Origin: Halobacteroides halobius DSM 5150
Lineage (GTDB): Bacteria; Bacillota; Halanaerobiia; Halobacteroidales; Halobacteroidaceae
NCBI RefSeq assembly: GCF_000328625.1
Contig: NC_019978.1
Coordinates: 1,612,001-1,676,000 of the forward strand
Reading direction: 5' to 3'
Length of the DNA: 64,000 bases
Below the pieces are notes generated by a model. The model did no database searches and had not been told where the DNA came from. It saw only the letters and a list, made by a program, of their open reading frames with translations. Positions 43,595 through 52,082 of the stretch are shown here, piece by piece (positions within the stretch are counted from its first letter, which is position 1; each line of letters opens with the position of its first letter). A program made the position numbers and the translations under genes.

Positions 43595-44473
43595 ATGAGT
43601 AACAGATATGGATTAAATAAGAATTTGGCCCAAATGTTAAAAGGTGGAGTAATTATGGATGTAACTACTCCCGAAGAAGCAAAAATTGCTGAAGAAGCGG
43701 GAGCAGTAGCAGTTATGGCTTTAGAGAGAGTTCCAGCTGATATCCGTAAAGAAGGTGGAGTAGCTAGGACATCAGATCCAGCTATGATCAAACAAATTAT
43801 TGATTCAGTTTCTATTCCGGTAATGGCTAAAGCTAGAATTGGACACTTTGTAGAGGCACAAATCTTAGAAGAAATTGGAGTTGATTACATAGATGAAAGT
43901 GAAGTATTGACTCCAGCTGATGAAGATAATCATATTGACAAAACAAAATTTGATGTACCTTTTGTCTGTGGAGCTACAAGCCTAAATGAAGCTTTACGCA
44001 GAATTGGTGAAGGAGCAAGTATGATGCGTACAAAGGGTGAGGCAGGAACTGGTAATGTAGTAGAAGCAGTTAGACATATGAGAAAAGTAAATTCTCAAAT
44101 TAGACAATTAACTACTATGGATAGCGAAGAATTAATGGCTGCAGCTAAAGAAATGAGGGCACCATTTGATTTAGTAAAGTATGTAGCAGAACATGGTGAA
44201 TTACCAGTTATCAATTTTGCTGCTGGTGGAGTTGCTACCCCAGCTGATGCTGCAATGATGATGCAACTTGGTTGTGATGGTGTATTTGTTGGCTCTGGAA
44301 TCTTCAAATCTGGAGATCCTGCTAAGCGAGCTGACGCAATTGTTAAAGCTACTGCTCATTATGATGATCCAGCTATCATAGCAGAAGTATCTGAAAATAT
44401 TGGTGAAGCAATGGTTGGTATTAATATCGATACCTTAGATGAAGATGAAAAATTAGCTCACAGAGGATGGTAA
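43595..44473 (+). CDS. pdxS: Pyridoxal 5'-phosphate synthase subunit PdxS
   Basis: PdxS makes PLP from ribose 5-phosphate, glyceraldehyde 3-phosphate and ammonia supplied by PdxT. The 292-residue protein contains [40 protein letters not shown] and the catalytic lysines in VMAKARIGH (near residue 79) and [11 protein letters not shown] (near 147). GGAG lies nine bases before the ATG at 43595; an upstream TTG is possible. It is followed after six bases by pdxT. Confidence 0.98.
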   Translation: MSNRYGLNKNLAQMLKGGVIMDVTTPEEAKIAEEAGAVAVMALERVPADIRKEGGVARTSDPAMIKQIIDSVSIPVMAKARIGHFVEAQILEEIGVDYIDESEVLTPADEDNHIDKTKFDVPFVCGATSLNEALRRIGEGASMMRTKGEAGTGNVVEAVRHMRKVNSQIRQLTTMDSEELMAAAKEMRAPFDLVKYVAEHGELPVINFAAGGVATPADAAMMMQLGCDGVFVGSGIFKSGDPAKRADAIVKATAHYDDPAIIAEVSENIGEAMVGINIDTLDEDEKLAHRGW

Positions 44474-44479
44474 TTTATT

Positions 44480-45061
44480 ATGATCACAGTAGGAGTACTA
44501 GATCTACAAGGAGGGGTTGCAGAACACCTTAAATCATTGGAGCAAATTCCAGAAGTCAATCCCATCCCAGTTAAAAAAAAAGAAAAACTAAATAACTTAG
44601 ATGGATTAATTTTACCTGGTGGCGAAAGTACAACTATGGGAAAATTGATCAATATTTTTAATCTCAAGGAACCTATCATTAAATTAGCTAAACAAGGCAC
44701 CCCGATTTGGGGAACTTGTGCAGGTATGATTTTATTAGCTCAAAAAATAAAAGACGAAACAAATCATCTAGGTCTAATGAATATTACAGTCCAAAGAAAT
44801 GGTTATGGTAATCAATTAGATAGTTTTGTAGTTAAAAAAGCAATCCCTGAAATTTCTGATAAGAAGATTCCATTAGTCTTTATTAGAGCACCATATATTA
44901 CAGAAGTTGGCCCTAAAGCTAAGATATTACTTAAATTAAATAATAAAATCGTAGCTGTTGAAGAAGATAATTTATTAGTTACTTCTTTTCATCCGGAATT
45001 AGAGGATGATTTAACTATGCATCACTACTTTATAGAAAAAATTAAAAATAATTCTATATAA
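44480..45061 (+). CDS. pdxT: Pyridoxal 5'-phosphate synthase glutaminase subunit PdxT
   Basis: The glutaminase that feeds ammonia to PdxS. The 193-residue class I amidotransferase has GVLDLQGGVAEHLKSLE at the start, LPGGESTTMGK near residue 46, the nucleophile Cys in IWGTCAGMILLA near 79, and the His/Glu pair in TSFHPELEDD near 172. It ends in a strong terminator shared with the converging kinase gene. Confidence 0.97.
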   Translation: MITVGVLDLQGGVAEHLKSLEQIPEVNPIPVKKKEKLNNLDGLILPGGESTTMGKLINIFNLKEPIIKLAKQGTPIWGTCAGMILLAQKIKDETNHLGLMNITVQRNGYGNQLDSFVVKKAIPEISDKKIPLVFIRAPYITEVGPKAKILLKLNNKIVAVEEDNLLVTSFHPELEDDLTMHHYFIEKIKNNSI

Positions 45062-45068
45062 TCTTTCT

Positions 45069-45102
45069 AAAGAAGAGATCAACTTAGTTGGTCTCTTCTT
45101 TT
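45069..45102. terminator. Bidirectional terminator between pdxT and the PfkB kinase gene
   Basis: A long stem AAAGAAGAGATCAAC / GTTGGTCTCTTCTTT with one wobble pair, followed by TTT on the + strand and a T-containing run on the minus strand. Confidence 0.8.
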
Positions 45103-45106
45103 TAAA

Positions 45107-46030
45107 TTACAATTCTCTAATCTTAACTTTATCCATCCATTTTCCTACTTTAGATAATATAGGTGTCTCTGTTCCAACCTCTAATATAGTTGCTACACTA
45201 ACAGCTATAGTAAACCTAAAACTTTCTACAATATCTTTATTTGATAAATAACTAAGTGCCATTGCAGCTACCATACTATCCCCAGCCCCTACTGTACTTA
45301 CTGGTTTAACTTTAGGTGGGATTGCTTGGATTACCTTTTTATCTGTAACTAAAAGAGCTCCCCTGGCTCCCATAGAAACTACTACCATTTCAATACCATC
45401 CTTAACTAATCCTTTACTTGCTTTAATAACTTCATCTAATGATAGGTTTGAACCATAAACAGACTCTAGTTCATAAATATTTGGTTTTATCAAAGTAGGT
45501 TTAGCTTGCAGGGCCAACCTTAGTGCTTCCCCAGAAGTATCTAAAAAAACTTTGGTTTTAGTATTATTAAGTTTTGTAATTAGTTCCTGATAAATATCCT
45601 GTGGTACACTAGAAGGTAAACTTCCTGATAATATAATAATCTCACTATTAGAAGCTGCTTGTAAGGTTTTATCTTTAACCTCCTCGATTGTTTTTGACGA
45701 GATAATTGGCCCTCCTTGATTAATCTTGGTCTCTATTCCCGATTTATCAATTACCTTCATATTGACTCGGGTTTCATTATCTATCCAACTAATATCTGAT
45801 TCTATTCCTTTCTTTTCTAATGCATCAGCAATATATTGACCACTTGGCCCACCTAAACAAGCAATTGCCTTGGCCTTACCTCCTAACTTAGTAATATCTT
45901 TAGCTACATTAATTCCTTTTCCTGCTGCACTCTTCCAAGAAAATTCTACTTCATTTTCTTGACCCGGCTTTAACTTTTTAGCCTTTACGGTATAATCTAC
46001 TGCTGCATTAATAGTTAAAGTTGTAATCAA
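45107..46030 (-). CDS. PfkB-family sugar-phosphate kinase (1-phosphofructokinase-like)
   Basis: The 307-residue protein starts MITTLTINAAVDYTV and has the N-terminal PfkB motif GKGINVAKDITKLGG (near residue 38) and the C-terminal PfkB signature STVGAGDSMVAAMALSYL with catalytic Asp (near 250). The layout matches the LacC/FruK branch (1-phosphofructokinase or tagatose-6-phosphate kinase). No PTS transporter or fru regulator is present here, so the substrate is open. It starts at TTG with GGAGGAG upstream. It follows the nhaC gene on the same strand, behind a strong terminator. Confidence 0.85.
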   Translation of the reverse strand: MITTLTINAAVDYTVKAKKLKPGQENEVEFSWKSAAGKGINVAKDITKLGGKAKAIACLGGPSGQYIADALEKKGIESDISWIDNETRVNMKVIDKSGIETKINQGGPIISSKTIEEVKDKTLQAASNSEIIILSGSLPSSVPQDIYQELITKLNNTKTKVFLDTSGEALRLALQAKPTLIKPNIYELESVYGSNLSLDEVIKASKGLVKDGIEMVVVSMGARGALLVTDKKVIQAIPPKVKPVSTVGAGDSMVAAMALSYLSNKDIVESFRFTIAVSVATILEVGTETPILSKVGKWMDKVKIREL

Positions 46031-46094
46031 AGTCTTTTCTCCTCCTTTATCTTTCTTATTTTTTTCGAGATTGCAGACTTTAATACATTAAAAA

Positions 46095-46120
46095 GAGCAG
46101 GATCTAATTAGATCCTGCTC
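46095..46120 (-). terminator. Terminator after nhaC
   Basis: Ten-base-pair perfect stem GAGCAGGATC / GATCCTGCTC with a TAATTA loop, then TTTTTAATG on the minus strand. Confidence 0.85.
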
Positions 46121-46134
46121 AATATTTTGCACCA

Positions 46135-47637
46135 CTAACATAAGACAGCAGTAAAAATAGTATACAAGACCATTGATAATCCAGCTGCTACACTAGCCTG
46201 TGGCAACTGAGTATATACGTGATCCATTAAATCAGCTCCACACGCTAAAGAAGACATAATTGTAGTATCAGAAATTGGAGAACACTGGTCACCATAAATT
46301 GATCCTCCTGTTACAGCAGAAAAACAAAGAGTTACAAACATAGGGTCTGGGTTAACTGCATAAGCTAATGGCATAGCAATTGGAAACATTACTGCATAAG
46401 TTCCCCAAGAAGTCCCCACAGCAAAAGCAATTAACATACACAACGCCATATAAATAGCCGGCAATAAAGTTGGAATAATAATTGCTTTAGTTGCTTCTAC
46501 AATATAAACTGCTGTACCTAAACTTTCCGAAACATTTCCTAAAGTAACAGCAAGCCCTAATATAATGGCACCTATTGTTACTCCTTTAGCTCCATCAACA
46601 AATCCATCAATTATATCATCTAAATTCATTCCTTTAACTCCTGCAGTAATCATAGCCATAATTACACTTAATAAAAATGCTTCTGAAATATACATTTCAC
46701 CAACTAAGAATTTAGGAATAACTCCAACTCCTAATAAGGTTCCAATTGGAATAATAAAGTCAAGCAAACTAGTCTCATAATTTTCAGGAACGTGAACTTC
46801 TGTTAGCTCTTCAGCAGTTAATGGTTCAGCCCCGTCTCGATTTAATTTACCTGTCTCTTTAACTCTTTTCATTGCTTCTTTCATTCTTTTACCAACAAAA
46901 GGAGCCTTCTCCCAAGCTAATAAAAAAGTAAAAGTAATAGCTATCCAAGCATAAAAATTAAAAGGAATTGCTCTAAAGAAAAATTCAAGTCCTACTTCTT
47001 CATTAGGAATCAACGGAATGGTTCCTGCCACTAATCCAGCTATATATAAGGGCCAAGCATTGAAAGGAATCAAAGTTGCAATTGGTGATGCTGTAGAATC
47101 TACTATATATGATAACTCTTCGTGAGAAACTTTTTCTTCATCACAAATTGGCCGCACTGTAGAACCAGCTAAAATAGTACTAATAGTTCCTCCTTGATGA
47201 AATAAAACTCCCATTAACCAAGCAAAGAATTTAGCTGACCTTCTACCTGTTACTATTTTTTGTCCAGCCCATCTAGCAAACTTTTGGGCACCACCTGTTT
47301 TAGTCCAAATACCAATTAATCCTCCTAAACACCATAAATATACTAATAATATTTTAGCATAACCAGCTGAACCTAAAGAAGGGATTAAAAAAGCCTGAAC
47401 TATATTAATATTACCACTAATAATCCCCCCAGCTACTACACCTAAAAATAAAGAGGGGACTACCCGCCGAGTTATAAAAGCTAATGACAAAGATAATACA
47501 GCAGGCACTAATGATAATATCCCAAAATGTTTAGAGGTACTTTCATTAGCAAATCCTACACTACTAAGTAAAAAACTAAATGATACTACACCTACAAATA
47601 TAAAAAACCATCTTTTCCATTCTTGTTTTTTCATCAA
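46135..47637 (-). CDS. nhaC: NhaC-family Na+/H+ antiporter-like protein
   Basis: The 500-residue membrane protein has about 12 membrane segments and NhaC-superfamily features: PAVLSLSLAFITRRVVPSLFLGVVAGG near residue 45, a GGTISTILAGSTVRP segment near 155, and GTSWGTYAVMFPIAMPLA plus GGSIYGDQCSPISDTT in the last third. Relatives exchange Na+ for H+ or couple Na+ to organic acids such as malate/lactate. The start is TTG (47637) or the next ATG. A candidate sigma-54 promoter lies about 220 bases upstream (47856-47872), linking it to the neighbouring activator and glutamate fermentation. Confidence 0.88.
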   Translation of the reverse strand: MMKKQEWKRWFFIFVGVVSFSFLLSSVGFANESTSKHFGILSLVPAVLSLSLAFITRRVVPSLFLGVVAGGIISGNINIVQAFLIPSLGSAGYAKILLVYLWCLGGLIGIWTKTGGAQKFARWAGQKIVTGRRSAKFFAWLMGVLFHQGGTISTILAGSTVRPICDEEKVSHEELSYIVDSTASPIATLIPFNAWPLYIAGLVAGTIPLIPNEEVGLEFFFRAIPFNFYAWIAITFTFLLAWEKAPFVGKRMKEAMKRVKETGKLNRDGAEPLTAEELTEVHVPENYETSLLDFIIPIGTLLGVGVIPKFLVGEMYISEAFLLSVIMAMITAGVKGMNLDDIIDGFVDGAKGVTIGAIILGLAVTLGNVSESLGTAVYIVEATKAIIIPTLLPAIYMALCMLIAFAVGTSWGTYAVMFPIAMPLAYAVNPDPMFVTLCFSAVTGGSIYGDQCSPISDTTIMSSLACGADLMDHVYTQLPQASVAAGLSMVLYTIFTAVLC

Positions 47638-47993
47638 ATATTCATCCTCCTTATATCAAAATAATTTTACTTTTCAAAAAAAGACATAATAAATATTTCT
47701 TTCAATCTGATGTTAGCATATTATAAATTATAAGGGGCCAAGCTATTCTTGTCAAGAATAACTAACATGAAGTTAACACTTGGTTAATCTCCTTTTAAAT
47801 CACCTCTTTTTATTTATCTTAATTTTCAGACAATTAACCTTTGTTAATTATTATATGCAATTTTTATACCAAAAACATTTATCACTAAAAAAGTAATTTT
47901 TATCTTGAATATTGACTTAATTTCCTGTTTAATAAATCATTTTAAGTCTATAACAGGTTAAAATATATATATATACTTCTTGATTTGAACCTA
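47638..47993. other. Intergenic region upstream of nhaC with several palindromes
   Basis: This 356-base region holds no gene. It contains an 8-1-8 palindrome TATTCTTG-T-CAAGAATA (47744-47760), a 7-4-7 repeat AATTAAC/GTTAATT (47832-47849) at the predicted transcript start, a -24/-12 candidate (47856-47872), and an inverted repeat TAACAGGTT / AACCTATTA (47951-47996) reaching the activator stop codon. One iterated 7-mer lies at 47735. Confidence 0.6.
47856..47872 (-). promoter_or_regulatory. Candidate sigma-54 (-24/-12) promoter for nhaC
   Basis: On the minus strand TTGGTATAAAAATTGCA, with GG and GC ten bases apart as in TGGCACG-N4-TTGCA. Two -24 positions differ from consensus. A TATAAT follows directly, but without a good -35, so a sigma-A reading cannot be excluded. 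Confidence 0.4.
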
Positions 47994-50057
47994 TTAACCC
48001 ATTAATTTATTTAATTGATTTAAAATTCTAACCCCTCTTGGGGTAATCCTTGTACCTTGTCTTCCAGTACCAATCTTAACTAAATCTAATTCTTCTAATT
48101 TATTAAATCTAGTTCTTACCATTTGAGCTGAAAGATATAAGTTACTGATCTTAGCATTCTTAGCTATTTCACGCCGCCCTATATGCTCCCCTAATTGTTT
48201 TGCTAAATAAAGTTCATTCAAAATAAAAATATATTCTTCTATATCCCCTAAACTTTCTAACTTTGATTTTATCTCTCTTATTTCTGTCTCTGCTTTATTC
48301 TTCTCAACCCTAAGATAAGAAGGCAAATCTTTTATTTGGACTGCTTGTTGACAAGTTTGAGTAATAAATTCTATACAATTTTCTAATTCTCTCACATTCC
48401 CCTGCCAATTATAATTGTATAACCTACTCATAACCTCTCTTGAAATCTTTAAACCTGTTTTACTAAATTTATTTAGAAAAAATTCAATTAACAAAGGAAT
48501 ATCTTTTCTTCTCTTTCTTAATGGAGGTATTTCTAGAGATAAAACATTTAATCTATAATAAAGATCCTCCCTTAACTTATTTTCACTAACTAATTGTTTT
48601 AAGTTTTTATTAGTAGCCGCTATTATTCTAATATCTACTGGAATAATCTTAGTACCGCCAATTCTCATAACTTCTTTTTCTTGTAATACCCGCAATAGTT
48701 GAACTTGTATACTAGATGGTATATCGCCAATTTCATCTAAAAATATAGTCCCTGTATGGGCCTGCTCAAAGACTCCAGGTTTCCCATCTTTTTTAGCACC
48801 TGTAAATGCTCCCTTAGCATAGCCAAATAATTCACTTTCTAATAGCCCTTCTGGTAACGCAGCACAATTAACTGCTACAAATGGAGCTTTACTTCGTTTA
48901 GAATAACTGTGTATTGCTTGTGCAAAAAGCTCTTTTCCTGTTCCACTCTCTGCTTGAATTAATATAGTTGACTTACTTGTAGCTAACTGCTTAGCTTGCT
49001 TAATTGTCTCTTTTATTTCTTTACTTTGCCCAATTATGTCATCAAATGAATACTTTGCTATATGACCTTTATTCTTTAATTTTCTTCTTAAATCTTGCTC
49101 CAATTTTTTTATCTCAGTTATATCTTTAAAAGTAGCTAATGCTCCTATTATTTTATTATCTTTCTTGACTGGTACTCTATTAGTAACTATCTTTTTATCT
49201 CCTACATTTTGAAGAGCATTTAATTGCTTAACATCATTATCTAAAACTTGTGTTAAATTACTATTTGAAATCGTTTCTTCAATTTTACTACCTATTACCT
49301 CACTAGCCTTCATTCCAAAAATTTCTTCAGCCATCTGGTTAAATACTTTTATTTCTTGGTTTTGATTGATATAAATTATTCCATCATGAACATGATTGAT
49401 AATTGTGTCTAATTTTTTATTAATCTCTTCTAAATTTTTCATATTTCTATTTAATCTTTTACTTAAATTAACTAATTGACGTATCTGTTTAGAGGTTAAT
49501 AAATTTGCTTTGGCCCCTAATAAATCTAATCTAATTAATATTTCTACAATTGTTGTTAGATCAAGTATTCTACTACCTATATTAATCACTTTATTAATTG
49601 TGCTAGGAATATACTTCACTTCACCTAAATTAATAGCTAAATCAATATCTTTAATACTTTTTCTATCTTTGCCTGGATAAAAAGGAATTAACTCAATATG
49701 ATCAATTCCAACTTCCTTTAACAAAGATTTTGTTTCTAATGTAGCTAACTTGGTATTATTAACTAGTAAGGTCTTTTTATTATGGGGTAGCTTAATCAGT
49801 TTTTCTAATGTGGCCACTTCCAAAGCTCTCCTAGCAAAGATGATATTACTTGTATCAGCTATATAGTTATCTATTTGGTTTAAAAGAGACTTAGTTGTTA
49901 AAATTAAATCTGCCTCAATAATATTATCAGGCGTTAGACTTGTAATAGAATAGCCTTTTATATTAATTTGTCCTTTTAATATTTGAGATAATTGTTGTCT
50001 GAATAATTTATTAGTTGCATCACTCATAGTTATAATTACTAACTTTTTTTCTTTCAT
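47994..50057 (-). CDS. Sigma-54-dependent transcriptional activator with PAS and winged-helix domains
   Basis: The 687-residue protein has an unrecognised N-terminal domain (1-200), a coiled linker, a PAS domain (about 212-315, DGIIYINQNQEIKVFNQMAEEIFG) and a sigma-54-activator AAA+ domain. The last carries Walker A ESGTGKE (370-376), the sigma-54 contact loop GAFTGA (416-421) and Walker B FLDEIG (439-444). The C-terminus (about 605-687) is a winged helix (REIAKNAKISNLYLSAQMV, RITPRGVRIL) instead of the usual Fis helix-turn-helix. It lies just behind the glm operon, which has a -24/-12 promoter, so it is the likely glm activator. The effector is unknown. Confidence 0.92.
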   Translation of the reverse strand: MKEKKLVIITMSDATNKLFRQQLSQILKGQINIKGYSITSLTPDNIIEADLILTTKSLLNQIDNYIADTSNIIFARRALEVATLEKLIKLPHNKKTLLVNNTKLATLETKSLLKEVGIDHIELIPFYPGKDRKSIKDIDLAINLGEVKYIPSTINKVINIGSRILDLTTIVEILIRLDLLGAKANLLTSKQIRQLVNLSKRLNRNMKNLEEINKKLDTIINHVHDGIIYINQNQEIKVFNQMAEEIFGMKASEVIGSKIEETISNSNLTQVLDNDVKQLNALQNVGDKKIVTNRVPVKKDNKIIGALATFKDITEIKKLEQDLRRKLKNKGHIAKYSFDDIIGQSKEIKETIKQAKQLATSKSTILIQAESGTGKELFAQAIHSYSKRSKAPFVAVNCAALPEGLLESELFGYAKGAFTGAKKDGKPGVFEQAHTGTIFLDEIGDIPSSIQVQLLRVLQEKEVMRIGGTKIIPVDIRIIAATNKNLKQLVSENKLREDLYYRLNVLSLEIPPLRKRRKDIPLLIEFFLNKFSKTGLKISREVMSRLYNYNWQGNVRELENCIEFITQTCQQAVQIKDLPSYLRVEKNKAETEIREIKSKLESLGDIEEYIFILNELYLAKQLGEHIGRREIAKNAKISNLYLSAQMVRTRFNKLEELDLVKIGTGRQGTRITPRGVRILNQLNKLMG

Positions 50058-50092
50058 CACTATCACCTATCTATTTAATTCTCTTACTACTT

Positions 50093-50121
50093 AATTTCAA
50101 TAAATAAATCATAATTCCTCT
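50093..50121 (-). promoter_or_regulatory. Candidate promoter of the sigma-54 activator gene
   Basis: On the minus strand AGAGGAATT, 11 bases, ATTGAAATT resembles a sigma-H site with the same one-base change as spoVS. The same region also offers a weak sigma-A reading (TTGAAA, 17 bases, TAAATA). Either would place the start of transcription just ahead of the gene. Confidence 0.3.
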
Positions 50122-50158
50122 TTTTACCACCTACCTTTCCTTAAACCTCAATAAAAAA

Positions 50159-50178
50159 GGTTGCGATAAATCGCAACC
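50159..50178 (-). terminator. Terminator of the glm operon
   Basis: Eight-base-pair perfect stem GGTTGCGA / TCGCAACC with a four-base loop, then TTTTTTATTG on the minus strand. It separates the DUF4387 gene from the activator gene. Confidence 0.88.
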
Positions 50179-50180
50179 AA

Positions 50181-50504
50181 CTACATCAATATTTTTAAAC
50201 TTAATAATGGAGCATGTTGTTGAGCTCCATAAACATCTGTTTCTCCAATAGCTCCTGCTGAACAAGGGCGCTCAATAGTTGCTTTAATGGCCTTAGCAGG
50301 ATCATAATTTATTACTGAAATTACTTTATTTTCATCAATATCATATAATTTAGCTATTAATGATTTATTAATCACACCAGAAGATTTTACCGCTTCATAA
50401 GTCTTAAAATCCTTAAAAATCAAATCAAAAGTTAATTCATACGGACCAGCATTTTTACTCCTAATTACATCTACTAATTCTTTAATATTTCTCTTCTCTG
50501 TCAT
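50181..50504 (-). CDS. DUF4387 protein, last gene of the glm operon
   Basis: The 107-residue protein reads DVIRSKNAGPYELTFDLIF and later PAKAIKATIERPCSAGAIGETDVYGAQQHAPL, the pattern of DUF4387. This small family is normally encoded next to, or fused with, DUF1446/AtuA-like proteins, as here. A single conserved Cys (PCSAG) and the GETDVYGAQQHAP segment look like active-site or interface residues. It follows the DUF1446 gene after about 200 bases that contain a MITE-like repeat, and precedes the operon terminator. Function unknown; the operon suggests a step after methylaspartase. Confidence 0.8.
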   Translation of the reverse strand: MTEKRNIKELVDVIRSKNAGPYELTFDLIFKDFKTYEAVKSSGVINKSLIAKLYDIDENKVISVINYDPAKAIKATIERPCSAGAIGETDVYGAQQHAPLLSLKILM

Positions 50505-50553
50505 TTATGCTCCCCCCCTTTAAATAAAGTAAAAATCAATTGATATAAAGCTT

Positions 50554-50690
50554 CACTTTTAATTTACAATTAACAATTGACAATTGACAATTAGAACCCC
50601 TTAAAACCTTTCTAAATCAAGGGTTTATACGATTTTGAAGTTTAATTGTAAATTGTTCATTGTCCATTGTCAATTGCTCTTAATATCAAT
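50554..50690 (-). repeat. 137-base MITE-like inverted-repeat element, copy 2
   Basis: The inverse copy of the element at 18250-18386, of equal length and about 90% identical by eye. The left end has tandem heptamers (ACAATTA, ACAATTG, ACAATTG, ACAATTA) and the right end their inverse. It lies inside the glm operon between the DUF1446 and DUF4387 genes, so its RNA hairpin would be part of the operon transcript. Confidence 0.8.
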
Positions 50691-50705
50691 ATAACTTCAA
50701 TTTAA

Positions 50706-52064
50706 TCATACCTCTTTTATCTTAATCGGAAATAACTCACAAGGATCATCTACTTCAATTAAATGATGAAGATTAAACTCATACACTTCTCCTGCTTTTA
50801 AATCAGAAGGAGAATAAGGAAAAGCTAAATTCCCAGCTGTAGCTACTCTTCCAGGATATCCATAATGTAACATCGTCGATCTAGCAAAACTACAAATTGT
50901 ATTAGCTAAATCCTGTGTCTTAGCTATAACTTCAATAATGATCGCTACTTCGTGGGATTTAATCTCAGAATTAGGTTCTAATTGGCCCATGACCCCATCT
51001 TTACCATATACCCTAAAAATCAAATCATAATCAGCTTCAGATAAATCAGTAAAATTATCTTTGACTGTATCTTTAACAACCTCAATTGTATGATCTAATT
51101 CCTTAATCATAATTGGATCTCTAGTTCCTGCAATTGATATCGTTCTATATCCTATTTTTTTAGCTCCTTCTAATTTAATAGTATACTTATCTCCTTCAAT
51201 AAATTTACTACCACTAACCTTAACACTTCGCTCATCATACTCTTCAAATTCTGTTTCAGTTAAATCAATAATTCCCCCTGGTCCATGTAATTTACGTGGA
51301 TTTGCTTTTTCATAAAGAGTATGGGCTGCTACAGACGTGGTAGTACATTTACGCTCAGGATTTAATGGTTCTAAAATAAAATGATCCTCTCTTAAAATAC
51401 CAAACATACAATCACTTCCACTACCAGGATTAGCTGCAATCGAAGCACACTCCATAATTTTACCCATATGCAGGGCCAACCCAGCTGGAAATCCTTCCTT
51501 AATACACAAACTAGCAAACACAGTTGGATCATAAGCCCTACCTGCTAGAATCACTTCTGCCTCTTGATCTAGAGCTTTAATAATCGGCTCAACCCCCATC
51601 TGCCCTACAATCCTAGTACTCTCTTCTAATTCTTCTTTTGTTATCTCTGAGGCGGGGGCCAACGCAGAAATTCCTCCTGCCTTAAACTTATCCATTATAA
51701 ATTGACGATCCTGTTCGGCCTCAATAGTAGCTAAATTAAATTTTAAATCTTCTTCTTGAGCAATTTCTCGCACTATCTTAGTACACCATTTTAAATGGGG
51801 GGTTCCACCAGCCCCCCCAGCAGTTCCTATAATTACTGGAATACCTTGTTGTTGACCTGCCTTAATCATTAATTTTAGATCCCTCTTAACTGCTGTTTTA
51901 TCAGTAAAAGAAACTCCGGCTCCTAAATAATATGGTCCTGGATCAGTAGAACCTGCATCTACTGCAATCAGATCTGGTTCTTTTTCTAACCCTTTCTTAA
52001 ATGAATCTTCTGGAAATCCATAACCTAAAATTGCTGTGGGAGATAATATCCTCAATTCTCTCAT
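50706..52064 (-). CDS. DUF1446 / AtuA-family protein in the methylaspartate operon
   Basis: The 452-residue protein begins RILSPTAILGYGFP and contains PDLIAVDAGSTDPGPYYLGAG (near residue 30), GTAGGAGGTPH (near 79), AGRAYDPTVFA (near 194), GSGSDCMFGILREDHF and a C-terminal MLHYGYPGRVATAGN. This is the DUF1446 (AtuA N-terminal) family, first linked to acyclic terpene utilisation. The enzyme activity is not established. It follows mal by 18 bases and is paired with DUF4387. In glutamate fermentation the next steps are mesaconate hydration and citramalate cleavage, so a role there is a fair hypothesis. Confidence 0.85.
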   Translation of the reverse strand: MRELRILSPTAILGYGFPEDSFKKGLEKEPDLIAVDAGSTDPGPYYLGAGVSFTDKTAVKRDLKLMIKAGQQQGIPVIIGTAGGAGGTPHLKWCTKIVREIAQEEDLKFNLATIEAEQDRQFIMDKFKAGGISALAPASEITKEELEESTRIVGQMGVEPIIKALDQEAEVILAGRAYDPTVFASLCIKEGFPAGLALHMGKIMECASIAANPGSGSDCMFGILREDHFILEPLNPERKCTTTSVAAHTLYEKANPRKLHGPGGIIDLTETEFEEYDERSVKVSGSKFIEGDKYTIKLEGAKKIGYRTISIAGTRDPIMIKELDHTIEVVKDTVKDNFTDLSEADYDLIFRVYGKDGVMGQLEPNSEIKSHEVAIIIEVIAKTQDLANTICSFARSTMLHYGYPGRVATAGNLAFPYSPSDLKAGEVYEFNLHHLIEVDDPCELFPIKIKEV

Positions 52065-52082
52065 TTGTATCCCTCCTCCAAA

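Noticed and set aside
47951-47996. Inverted repeat as terminator of the sigma-54 activator gene
   Set aside because: Long AT loop and no T-run after the stem on the minus strand; a binding site is more plausible.
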